Of a stretch of 64,000 bases of DNA, positions 1-10,837 are shown piece by piece (the stretch's first letter is position 1; every line of letters starts with the position of its first letter). The notes beneath the pieces are model-generated. The model saw nothing but the letters and a program-made list of their open reading frames with translations. It had not been told where the DNA came from and made no database searches. Origin of the DNA: Anadara kagoshimensis (taxonomy: Eukaryota > Mollusca > Bivalvia > Arcoida > Arcidae); assembly GCA_021292105.1 (NCBI GenBank), contig CM037875.1, positions 59,764,408-59,828,407 of the forward strand. Direction: 5' to 3'. Made by a program: the position numbers and the translations under genes.

Positions 1-394
1 ACTTGTAATGGTTTCTTATAATCTCCTAACCTGATAGACACTATTTACTTTATTATACCAAACAAAAATAGTGTTTTCTTTTACCTTTTATTCTGACAAT
101 AATTCAGGTTTAGATTTTTGGGTGTTTAAAACCTACAGACAGAAATAGGATTACTCTGTATTTTCTGTGACGGGCAGTTGTAGTTTCCAAGCCCTGTGGT
201 GAACATTGCAATATCCAATGCCAATGTTTACCACTGTTTCAAACAATGCAAACTGTCTCATATACTATGTGATTTGAAATTGAAAAATTATAGTTTATGA
301 ATTTTCTGTAAAATATAATAATTAAAAATTGGTTTCTTTTGCTGTGATGTCAAAGAAATAAAGATTTTGAAATAAAATATTTTTGTTTGAAGTC
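1..394. other. AT-rich DNA, nothing recognised
   Basis: This is low-complexity AT-rich sequence with no supported gene. A short minus-strand frame at 322-510 overlaps the outer arm of the foldback that begins near 395, and I do not call it a gene. Confidence 0.5.
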
Positions 395-1201
395 TTCCTG
401 AAAATTTCAGTGTGTGCCAAACTTTCAAAATGATTAATGGACATTCGGTCTGGTAAATCTAGAAACTTTACCAGACCGTAAAGTTTTTTACTGGACCAAA
501 AATTCTTCAATAAAAAGAAAACAATTATTTGGTTTCGTAAATATTTACTTATTTTCTCCTTTAAAACGGAAAGCTACGGGAGGCACAAATTATGAAGAAA
601 ATTTGAAAGAAAATTTAAGAAACATTGGATGGAGGAGCGACCATGGTTGCAATTTGACAAGGAGAAACGAGTCGGGTCGGGTCGAGTTAGGGAGGCGTAG
701 CACACAATAATAATTTAAAAGGTCAGAATACATTTATTTATGGAAGTACAAATAAATGTATTCTGGCCTTTTAAATGATTATTGTGTGCTGCGCCTCCCG
801 ACCCGTAAAATTCAAAGCAGTGTGTGCATTTCATTACACATTTCTCCTCGTCAAATTGCAACCATGGTCGCCCCTCCATCCATTGCTGCTTAAATTTTCT
901 TTCACGTTTTCTTCATAATTTTCGCCTCCTGTTGCTTTCCGTTTTATTGGTTTCCCTGGAATAGCTCCTGGAACGTATATTTCAGGTTAAACATTTTTGT
1001 AATAACGGAAGTCGGATGGCAATAATAAAATTCGAATTGGATCGGAACTATAAATCCGAATTTTTGGCGCTTTCTATTTCCGAACTGGTTACCGGACATA
1101 TGGTCCGGAAAAATCTGATTTTTTATCGGACCAGCGGTAATTTTATTGGACTTGTCCGACGGTCCGACGAAGTTTGGCACACACTGAAATTTGAATATTA
1201 G
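395..1201. repeat. Imperfect ~800 bp foldback (inverted duplication)
   Basis: Two arms of roughly 400 bp face each other around a centre near 745. The innermost arms pair about 13 bp (AATACATTTATTT with its complement). Further out, both arms share the stretch containing ACCATGGTTGCAATTTGAC, and at the ends both share a stretch containing CAGTGTGTGCCAAAC. The right arm keeps a segment (about 805-840) that the left arm lacks, so the two copies have diverged by indels. It reads as a long inverted duplication or foldback element built from a gene fragment rather than a simple MITE. No target-site duplication was identified. Confidence 0.7.
724..930 (-). pseudogene. Zinc-finger fragment, hAT/ZNF862-like, in foldback right arm
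   Basis: Read on the minus strand, one frame gives a run starting FKQQWMEGRPWLQFDEEK and continuing into CVMKCTHC, then a run ending near the palindrome centre. A W-x(n)-PWL-x-(F/Y)-D-x-E-K-x-V-M-x-C-x2-C pattern is typical of the BED/TTF-like zinc finger at the start of hAT-derived ZNF862-type proteins. There is no start codon, the frame has a stop upstream, and it runs out at the centre of the palindrome, so this is a fragment. The left arm (about 620-690, plus strand) carries the same start (HWMEERPWLQFDKEK) but has lost the cysteine segment. The family call rests on motif resemblance alone. Confidence 0.4.
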
Positions 1202-2405
1202 AATCTTTTATCATATCTACAATGTGATCAAAAGTGCTAGGTAAGTGCTTCAAGTGATTATCTACTGCTCATCCTTTTATCATCCCCATGATCAAGAGAG
1301 GATAATTAATTTCGCGGAATAAAGCCCACACCTTGTTCTTTAAACTGGAAGATAATTACAAGTTTTTTTGAAGTTTCTAAGTTACTTGTTATTCCATGTT
1401 ATAAACATGCCGTTTTTAACATGCTAATTTTCATCTGCATACAAGCATGTGAAAACACATTTATCAGAACAATATCTATGGCCAGCGATACACATATACC
1501 AATACTTGCATATCATATAAAATACATGTCAAAATATTTCTAGTTATAAAAATAAATTTTACATTACAAATTTATCAAACTAAACCCCCAACGATGTTTA
1601 AAAATACCAGAAAATTTTTTGTGAACATATAGTTCCTTGTACTCATTGTGGTATCCTGTAAGGTTTGTGCGGAACACAAATTCCCAATAGATATGGAATT
1701 GCATAAGTTGATGTTTTCCCGCAAAAACAACTTGTGACATTAACTTTTCCAAAACATTCTGCACAAATGTCAAGAGGTATTGACCAAGTGGTACAGCAGT
1801 GAACCCCATTTTTGTGTGACTAATAGCTTACAACTTGCAAGATATGAGAGTATGGTCTAGTACAACATGTATCTTCCTATGCATTTTATGCACAATACAC
1901 TACACTTTCCTGTATTAAAGATTGCATAGTGACTGACTAGATGAACATCTCCAATCAAACCAGAGATTGTAAGCTTATTTGGTTTATTTTATTTTATTCG
2001 CTATGGTTCTAATACATTAGACATTTTTTATAGTAAATAATTGTATGAAACAGTAAGTCAATGATTGATTCAATTTATATTCATCTGTACCAATAATTAC
2101 CTCAGACAATCTGGATATTAAGCTTCCAGTAATTCTACACCATTTCTTATAGTATCTGCATAATTAAGGGTTAAAGAGGAATGATTTTCCCTCAATTGCA
2201 TGATTTCAAGACACATAGATTCCAAATTTAATTTGAACATCATATTTTAGTGGCATTGACTGTAATTCTACCTTAAACCAGAATTATAATATTACAGAAA
2301 ATTATATCAATCGAAAATTCTTTATGCTATATATGAAAACCTAATTTACTACAAATGTAATGAGATTTGGCTGACTTGAGTATTATATTATATTATAAAT
2401 CTATA
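1202..2405. other. AT-rich DNA with one dispersed-repeat segment
   Basis: No gene is supported. About 1705-1800 contains a stretch (GTTTTCCCGCAAAAAC, then GACATTAACTTTTCC, then AAAACATTCTGCACAA) that recurs in diverged form at about 27150-27240, so it is part of a dispersed repeat. The minus-strand frame at 1564-1809 lies in this repeat. Confidence 0.45.
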
Positions 2406-2415
2406 AATGCAAAAA

Positions 2416-2900
2416 CAGGTTGGTCATTGGCTACAAATTATCACTGGTCATTGGCCACAGATTAAAAGTGGTTATTGGCCACAATTTAGCACAAACAAGT
2501 TTATGACACTTTTAAGGGTAGCGTTGTTTTTATATACAGTAAGTAGTCTGGTCACCCTGAACAGAGTGACCAAAAATGCTGTAGAATTACTATTAAATAC
2601 CTAAAATCATTTTAATTAATAGACTGATGAATGTCAATTTAACTTTGCTGTTCCACTAGTGGCAATATGTCTACAGATAAGAGATCATAACTAAAATACC
2701 TGGGCGTCATCACACAAGTGACACTAAAAGTTGTAACAAAATCACAATGTACAAATCCACATTATTTAAAATAACATGGGTCTCATTATACAAGTGGCAA
2801 TAAGTCTACAAATTGAAGTTACAACTAAATCCCATTATTTAAAATTACATGGGCCTCATCATATATGTAGCACTAGTTATAACTGAATCACATTACAAGT
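2416..2900 (+). repeat. Two small degenerate tandem repeats
   Basis: At 2416-2485 a ~26 bp unit around GGTCATTGGCCACA occurs three times. At about 2655-2890 a longer degenerate unit (CTACAAAT...AAATTACATGGG...CACAAGTG) occurs about three times. Both are too diverged and too short to be coding. Confidence 0.5.
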
Positions 2901-3899
2901 GATAATAGATTCTAATAGTGTTAACAATTAGATTCAAGACAAACTAATACTATGGTCCCATCCATCCAATAGCAATCAATGGTTACCAGATGGCATCTGG
3001 AAGTCAGTACAAATATCACACCCAATATTTATCCACTAATTACTATTTAGTTCACCTACTCACCAAACCCTGTTAAAATCACATCTGGGATTGAAATACT
3101 GTAAATTTCAGACTAAGTTGATGGCAAAATTGCAAAGTTATGAAAGAATCTTCACTGTGGGTATATTAAATTAGGAATAAAATACTGTTTCTACCAACCA
3201 ATCATTCTGATAGAATGGAAGAATATTTTCTTGTTGACAAGTAAATATACAGCCATGTCAGGAATATTCAACAAGTTAAAACTTTTATATAAGTATTGGT
3301 CATTACAGCTTGACACCAATCAAATCTACAGCTATGTCAGAATTTTTACTTCTATTTATTCGTAACCAGTACAGTCTCGGTCATAAATGTCCGACACCAT
3401 TCATATAGAAAATAAATCCTGATTAAAAGTGTAAAATATATGATCCAGGAAATTGTATTTTTTCATTATAAAAAAATACTTCCTATCTGTTAATCAGCCT
3501 ATTTTTATAGCATCCATCTTGTCTTAACTGTCTCAGTCATAACCATAAAAGCCCATAACTACAGGCGGACTCACTAATAGGACATTGACTCTTAGAACGA
3601 GCAAGCGGACTCTGAGAATGAACAAGGGAGAGGCTGCAATGGGCTCATCAGGATTGTTTCATTCATAGCAGTGAAGCAAATATATAGATGAAGTTGCAAA
3701 AATCTATGCATTTGTAACATGTTGATGTCAATGAGCAGTGAATGCAATGAGTGTCAAAAGCACTACTAAGGGATGTTGCATAGCACCGAGTTTATACTTT
3801 GACACCTGTAATGTATGTAACTAAACACTGAGTTCATACTTTGGTAAGGTATGGTATGTACAATAGTTAATATCAGTTGCCAGGTTTCGTTTCTTGAGG
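2901..3899. other. AT-rich DNA, nothing recognised
   Basis: I see no open frame, RNA gene or clear repeat in this stretch. Confidence 0.4.
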
Positions 3900-4087
3900 A
3901 AGAAAGTGTTATTTGTCATTGTAAAGTTTCTATTGTCAGAAAGTGTTATTTGTCATTGTAAAGTTTCTATTGTCAGAAAGTGTTATTTGTCATTGTAAAA
4001 TTTCTATTGTCAGAAAGTGTTATTTGTCATTGTAAAGTTTCTATTGTCAGAAAGTGTTATTTGTCATTGTAAAGTTTCTATTGTCAG
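3900..4087 (+). repeat. 37 bp tandem repeat, five copies
   Basis: The unit AGAAAGTGTTATTTGTCATT plus 17 more bases repeats five times with almost no divergence (one A/G change in the third copy), suggesting recent expansion. Confidence 0.9.
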
Positions 4088-5685
4088 TTTTAACATTTGA
4101 GAAAACTCAACATCCTATAGTTGTCAAAATTTTTACTGTCTCATTACTTTACAAATATCTTTAATTGGATAAATTGTTTCAGAAAGGAAAGTGACAATAA
4201 GAAAATTAAGTGACAGAAGTGACAGTTATGTTGTCCGTGTTCTAGGAATAATATTGGAGAAATGTGAAACTTGACAATGGTACTAAAATCGGTAAATGTG
4301 TTGATAATTCCTATTTTCACACTTTTATATTTATCACTATTTACTTGGTCTTCATAATCCATTTCCATTTATTGAAAGAAAACTGTGAATTTCTAAAATT
4401 CTTCTTAATGCCAATTTATTTTTCTTTAAACCCCTACCTTATCATCCCAATCTTATTCTAATCATCTTCATTCATCCCTTCATTATCGATACTTTCTCTC
4501 ATTTTTAGAAAAAAGTCAACATATTGTACACCATTGTTACTAAATAAATGCAAAAAATACAACTCGTTAACTACATAGACTGAATTTATTTCTTGTCAAG
4601 ATAAAATAAATCTTCAACAATCTAGTAACAAATTGTAATGTACCAAATGGCTGTATCTGTACCCAGAGTTAATACAGAACATGCAAGCATATGTGTGTCA
4701 TCGCATTAATCAAACAATATGTCAATTTCCAATTTATTCTTGACTTATGTACATATCACAAACACAGTCAAAGCAGAATTAGTATTGGATAATCAGAATA
4801 TACCATATTGTTTCCTTCAAAGTGATTTCTACAATTTGTTCTTTACCAAGCTAATAAATCTAAAATTTAGAAAAAATAATTTTGTTGTTCATTAATCAAA
4901 ACTTAAGCATCCCCAAATATACTATTATCCCAGCCCTTGCCTATAAGAAACACAATCTAGCAATTTTACTATAGGTTCCTATGAAATAGTCAAAATGGAG
5001 TGAAGTAAGGTGTTTTACGACTCACACTCTTCTTGACTTGACTTAATTCCATCTCTCCTGGTGGAGAATTGGGCCAATTACCGATATTGGTTTCTGTAAT
5101 CAGCTTCTTTTTACTGAGTAGAATGATTGGTCCTACATTAAACCCCAACCTGGAGAGCTAGTTGGTCTCAATCAGGTTTTCCATCTTTAGGTGAGTTGCC
5201 TACCAAGGCTAAAGAAGCCAACCTGCCTGGGTTTTGAATCAGAGTTTTCCTTCTCTGTCAGACTCAGTTCAGGGGTTTGATAATTTGGATTTTGGGACAG
5301 ATGTTAAAACAATTAGTATACAATATATTGTGTAATACTGTAATGCCTTTAACTTACTTCATATTGTTGTGTTATTATTTGGACAGCTAGGGTAAGGTAT
5401 ATTGCTCAAGGTTATGGCATTTAATGAATACCTCCAGTTTTTTAATCTGTAACAGTTATTGTGCATTGTTACAGTTATTGTGCATTGTTATGGTTATTAC
5501 TTTCAAATAAGTAATATACATTATAATTTTTTTGTTGAACTAATTATCTCAGGGTGACTGCCAATTATAATGATAATGGAACCTCTACAACTCCTGTTTG
5601 AGTGAGCAAGCACCTAAAACTGGGTCTCCCTAATGAATGTGTACCAGTACACAGTGTATGCATCATTATAATACATACAGATGAT
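4088..5685. other. AT-rich DNA with a possible SINE relic
   Basis: No gene is supported. The higher-complexity stretch at about 5030-5290 (minus strand) reads like a decayed short repeat, with phrases such as AACCCAGGCAGGTTGGC and AGGCAACTCACCTAAAG, but I could not assign it to a family. Confidence 0.3.
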
Positions 5686-5857
5686 ATACATTCAAACCTG
5701 TCTATTAAGGCCGCCTAAGGGAAGCAGTAAAAATAGTGGCAGGTGGTCCTTATATGCAGGTTCATATAATAGAATAAAGCAATTAGGATGCAATTTTATG
5801 GCCTATTGAAGCAGGTGGTCCTTATATAGAGGTGATTTAAGGAAAGGTTTGACTGTA
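5686..5857 (+). mobile_element. TACAGTC-type MITE, copy 1
   Basis: This short element of about 172 bp resembles those at 7169, 8084 and 52632. It carries the inner motifs AGGTGGTCCTTATAT and CAATTAGGATGCAA and ends GGTTTGACTGTA. The left end is decayed. There is no coding capacity. Confidence 0.65.
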
Positions 5858-7168
5858 CACAAAGTAAATTAAATCTTTAATTTCCCTCTACTTTCTGTCC
5901 TTCAGTTACAATTTTACCTTTTAAAGGGGGATGATACTGTAAAACTAGAAATTTTAGCAGTAAGTTTTAATTCAGCATGTTTGGCAATTTGACCTTCTAA
6001 AATAAAACCGTGCTGAAGTTATGTGTCATTGACTCTGTACACACAAAAAACATGTGGACACTAAAATAAAACATGACTAGTTAAAAGTAATTTGTAATAT
6101 ATCAATACTATTTTAGGTATCTGTTTGATGTTGTATGTTTTACAATATCTTCTTAACGGGTGACTTCCTGACAGACATCAGCTGAAATATTGAACGGCTT
6201 CATCAGCTGTGTTCTATAAACGTTGTCATCTCATTGGCTTCATTGACTTTATCATGTAATTATATCATTCTTTTTTTAGGATTTTTTTAAATGTAACATA
6301 ATACAAATCAGCTTTTTTCTTGCCTTATTTGTTTTACAAATCAGTGTTTTATTGCTTTTTCTATTCATATCTTAATTTTGTATTTGAGTTGAGAATGATG
6401 AGGACATATAAACTCATTTATAAAATAAAATCTTCCAGTTCCATTCATATTTCTTTCTAAATCAAACAAACGGATCTACTAAAGCAAAATAAAAGCAGAT
6501 CTACTCACACTGATAAAATAATGATATTTCTGTTAATATTACTTGACTTAATTCGGAGAGTATTAACAATTTTGATCCGATACAGCCAAGAATTTTTTTT
6601 CTTCCGAGTTACTGCAAATCATGCCAGCCAATGGCTGTTAAAAGAAGATGTAGGATGTTTTGATATAAGAATCAATGGATTTTTTTTAACATGATTAAAT
6701 GAGATGAACTCAACTTAGTTGCCAATATAAAAACTTGATGGACCTTTTCTGGATTATATTATAGACAAAGTAATGAACACTTTGGGTACCTTTAAAGTTA
6801 TGCCATTATACATTGTATGCAATAAATTAGTTCACAGGTACTGTTTGAATTTTTTTTCAACAGGATGTTTGACGCTAAAGTAATAATTACTTAAAACTTA
6901 TAATGTTTGGCCTAATGTCTTCAGGGTACATAAATCTTTGACGGGGTGTGTGGGGCCTTGTTACCGGCCAAAGCCCTGTATTACTTATACTGTACTATCT
7001 ACGTGAGGTAGAAGTTAAGTTGAAATGAATATATTCTATAAAGATGCAAAAAAATAATGTAGCATATTCACTGGCTATAGAAAGAATAAAAACGTACCAT
7101 ATAACTAACTGAATGCACGATGTACATATTTGCAGACAGATCCTTAATTTCCAACAATCACAATAAAC
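5858..7168. other. AT-rich DNA, nothing recognised
   Basis: I see no supported gene, RNA or repeat in this stretch. Confidence 0.4.
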
Positions 7169-7351
7169 TACAGTTAAGTATGTCCAAAAAGACCACCAAA
7201 GGGAACCAGTAAAAGTGGCTTTTATGGGCAGGTGGCCTTAATACGCAGGTTCAAATAATATGAATAAAGAACAATTAGGATATAATTCTACTGGTCTTTA
7301 TAAGCAGGTGGTCCTAATATAGAGGTGGCCTTTAAGGCAGGTTGGACTGTA
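7169..7351 (+). mobile_element. TACAGTC-type MITE, copy 2
   Basis: This is a 183 bp copy. The left end begins TACAGTTAAGTATGTCC and the right end closes with GGCAGGTTGGACTGTA, whose complement begins TACAGTCCAACCTGCC, giving imperfect terminal inverted repeats. The interior shares CAGTAAAAGTGGC and CAAATAATATGAATAAAG with the other copies. It is non-autonomous; its superfamily cannot be read from the sequence. Confidence 0.75.
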
Positions 7352-7684
7352 TCTGAAGAGCTAAATGAAAATCCAATGAATTCCAGTGCCATGTTAACTG
7401 GTTGTATAAGACATGCATAAGTAAGTAAATACGATCAGAAAGATAAATCTAACTAAGTCCATCAAAGGAATCGCTGGCATGATCAATAACACACATTCTA
7501 ATTAAAACTGTCCTCAACATAATTGTAATTGATGTGTTGTACCATCAACTGATCATCAGCAAGTTGTGTTTTAAAATGCCTACTGGACTTCACTCAGCAG
7601 GTCAATTATGGTTAGTCACTTAGGCTGCTAAATTCACCATGACCCTAGTTTTTGTATGATGATTTGTAATTTTTGGATTTATTG

Positions 7685-8000
7685 ATTGAATGGTGTTTTG
7701 TGTCCCAGTCAAGATTATTTCGCTTATATCAAGATGTCACCAGCTATAGGTGAAGTGGCAGAATTTTTTTTTTACCTTTGTAGTGTGTTATGGGCAATGC
7801 ACAGGTGGTGTTCCTTAATGTACCACACCTACTGTGATATGAGGCATTGGTTTCTAAACTTCATTTCTAAATACCGAGTGTTTGGCGATAGAACAGTCAT
7901 TACCTATATTCAAGTCTTTGTCTTGACCTGAATAGGGTTGAACCCAAAACTTTCCACATACAGAGCAAGCACTCTACCAATGTGCTACCATAGTGGTTGT
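7685..8000 (-). mobile_element. tRNA-derived SINE, diverged, minus strand
   Basis: Read on the minus strand, the tRNA-like head lies at about 7930-8000 (CCACTATGGTAGCACATTGG, then a B-box-like segment). The body and tail end near 7690 in the block whose plus-strand form is GTCCCAGTCAAGATTATTTC, also found in the intact SINE at 33655-33993. Divergence and indels indicate an old copy. The open frames at 7686-7931 and 7938-8150 are artefacts of it. Confidence 0.75.
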
Positions 8001-8083
8001 TCACTAAGAGATATTGGATTTAAATCTACTCACTCAAGATTTCTAACAAAACTCTCCACCATACTAATTAAGTACTTTTCTTA

Positions 8084-8342
8084 TACAGTCAACCCTGTGT
8101 ATAAAGGACACCCAATGGAACCAGTAAAAGTGGCCTTTATGAGCAGGTGACCTTTATATACAGGTTCAAATAATATGAACAAAGAACAATTGGGATACAA
8201 TTCTACTGGCCTTTATAGGCAGGTGACCTTTATATACAGGTTCAAATAATATGAACAAAGAATAATTGGGATACAATTCTACTGGCCTTTATAGGCAGGT
8301 GGCTCTTATATAGAGGTGACCTTTAAGGCAGGTTGGACTGTA
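8084..8342 (+). mobile_element. TACAGTC-type MITE, copy 3, with internal duplication
   Basis: The ends are TACAGTCAACCCTGTGTATA and, at the right, GGCAGGTTGGACTGTA. The copy is longer than its relatives because a ~79 bp interior segment (GGCCTTTATAGGCAGGTGAC through to TTCTACT) occurs twice in tandem with only one or two differences. Confidence 0.8.
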
Positions 8343-10020
8343 ATTATATCCTGATCAAATAAATTCAAACAAGACCAGCTTCAATCTTTTCATCACTATA
8401 CATGCATTAAGAATGACATATAGTTAAAGGCTTGTTGAAGGATTAATTACAGTTTCCTCCGAATAATTGTTAGTGGAAATAAATTGTGCTTAATTTGAGG
8501 TTCAATAATATGTAACTACCTAATCTGATACCATAGTTATTAACAAATAATATGTTCCGTTTAATATTCTCGTTTCATTTCTTTTTTAGTTAAAATGCCA
8601 TAAATTTGAGTCTCATTTATTTTAAAATTTAGTTATCTCCCATTAAAGTATGTAAATTAACATTAATAATGGCAGACAGATAATTACATGACATGTGACA
8701 AGATCACATTACCATAATCACTTCCTGTGAGAGGAAATCATGACCAAAACTAAAATACCGGAGATTACAACAAGATTATTCCGACATTCTGAAAGAATCC
8801 ATTTCATAAGATTTAGATTAGTCTGTATTTTATTCTTTCTGTTAATCTTATCAGTGTAAATCTTTATTTTCTACAATTCTATCAGACTAAATCTTTATTT
8901 TCTACAATTCTCCATCACCAATCTTGAAGTAGGATGTACAATAAGGAATGCATGACATTAATTCAAACTGGCTCTAATACTCTTGATCTGTTCATGTCAA
9001 TAAAGAAAAAAAATATTGTACTTATTGTCACGTAAACATTTTTCACATATTGAAATTTAAAAAAATAAATGGAAAAAACCTGGATTAATTTGCATTTTGT
9101 GTCATTGAACTTTTTTATTACAACCATAGAACAACAAATACAAAGACATTGGTGATATAAATCTTATACTCCTAAGATAGATGTAGTTTTAGCTAATATT
9201 TTCATCCATTTTGGGGCTTTTTTAAGCAATAGGTTGAATTGTTTGTTGTTTCTTAGTTACATATTGATTAACTATTGATTATGACATCATAGTAATAATA
9301 ATTCAAAACTAAAATAAAATCATCAAATTCCTGTTGACTTCTACAGTACAGACCTGTCAAAAGCTTAACAGCAAGTTTAGAAATTAATGACCAATTACAG
9401 GCCCTTCTTGGGCCAACTCGGCGGACATGTTTCGACAGCTGCCATCTACCTCTCGACAGCTTTTTGGACACTTAAGTTCTCCATATTTCAGTCACTTGGT
9501 AGTTGAGCTACGACACTTTCTTGTTAGCTCAGTGTTAAACTTTCGACAGGCCTGTACTGTATTTCATTAACTTACAGAATAAATACAAATAAATAATTTC
9601 TAGAATATAATCAACAATAAATAATATAACGACAGAGACGAGTCAGTCATGTCTATATGGTATACCGTATATATAATAGACTGTACCATACTTTATCTAT
9701 AAAGCTCAAGTTAATTGAGTTTAAAAAATATCAATGATTTTACAATTTTATTGATTTTACAATTTTATTTGTAATAAATTTATGTAAAAATCCTTCAAAA
9801 ATCTATAAATAAATAAATAAGTTCTGATTTTCCTTTGATAGTGTATAAATTTCAAGGTTATCAAGTAATAAGTTCATTTGATACACAAACATTTTTTATT
9901 GACAAGGATCAGAGTTATATAAATTTTGCCTATTGTAATATCCTATATTTACCAACTTAAAAGTGGTTGTAGATTATGGAATTTTTCTATAATATAGTTA
10001 AGAAAGTTTTTTAATCAACA
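8343..10020. other. AT-rich DNA, nothing recognised
   Basis: No gene is supported. There is a small local duplication of ATCTTTATTTTCTACAATTC at about 8861-8911. Confidence 0.4.
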
Positions 10021-10282
10021 GGCTCCAGTTTCACAATAATTTCTTAGCTAGGAATTTCCTTAAGCTTAACTTAAATCTGGAAAAAGTTTGAATCTTTATA
10101 ATTCTGTTAATTTTATGATATTCAGTAATTTAAGCTGTAATTTTTAAGATCACATCTAGAAAACATTTGCATTTTGTTATGACAAATATATTCATAAGTA
10201 GTTTCAAAAAGAGTTTACCAAAATTTGCTAAATTTAAGTTAAGGGGTATCTTGGCAAAGAAATAATTGTGACACTAAGGCCA
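10021..10282. mobile_element. MITE with TTTCACAAT termini, copy 1
   Basis: The left end reads CAGTTTCACAATAATTTC then TTAGCTAGGAATTTCCTTAA. The right end, about 260 bp away, is its approximate inverse (TATCTTGGCAAAGAAATAAT then TGTGACAC). A second, better-preserved copy lies at 38652-38908. It is short, TIR-bounded and non-coding. Confidence 0.7.
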
Positions 10283-10837
10283 GTCCCTGAAACCTAGCAT
10301 CTGTTCACCAACATCAGATTGTGGGGAAAACTTCCACATCCTGCTACCAATGAACAATTATAGAGGTGACTTTATAAGTTATGGACCCAATGGCATGACA
10401 AAAAGCTGTAAAAGCCTTTCAAATATAAAACATCTGAGATTTAAGCTTTAATATATATAGCTATAATATTTATGATGTCTGCACATGAAATATGTTGTAA
10501 ACTAGTGTATTTCCTGAAGATTAATCATCAAATCCTTAGGAACAATAACTCAGGCTACCAGCTCATCTTTTCAAGCCCAATTGTCAACCTACATGTTTTT
10601 TGGGGAAAAGACCTTTAATTCCACATGACTCCAATGTAACTAACAGCTTACAGAATAAAAATGCTAATTAACTTTGTAAAAGACTGACAAATTCTGTAAA
10701 TATGACTCATTCCTGTCTGATAATCTACAGTATTGTCGTCATTATTTTACTTAATATTATGAAAACCATGGACACAGAATTTCCAGGAGAGGAGATTAAC
10801 TTTATTCACCAGTTTAAAAGTTTTTACTTTGCTTTGA
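10283..10837. other. Non-coding, leads into the minisatellite
   Basis: Nothing is recognised until about 10815, where AGTTTTTACTTTGCTT introduces the first minisatellite unit. The same lead-in occurs at about 32726, see the 32681-32785 entry. Confidence 0.4.
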
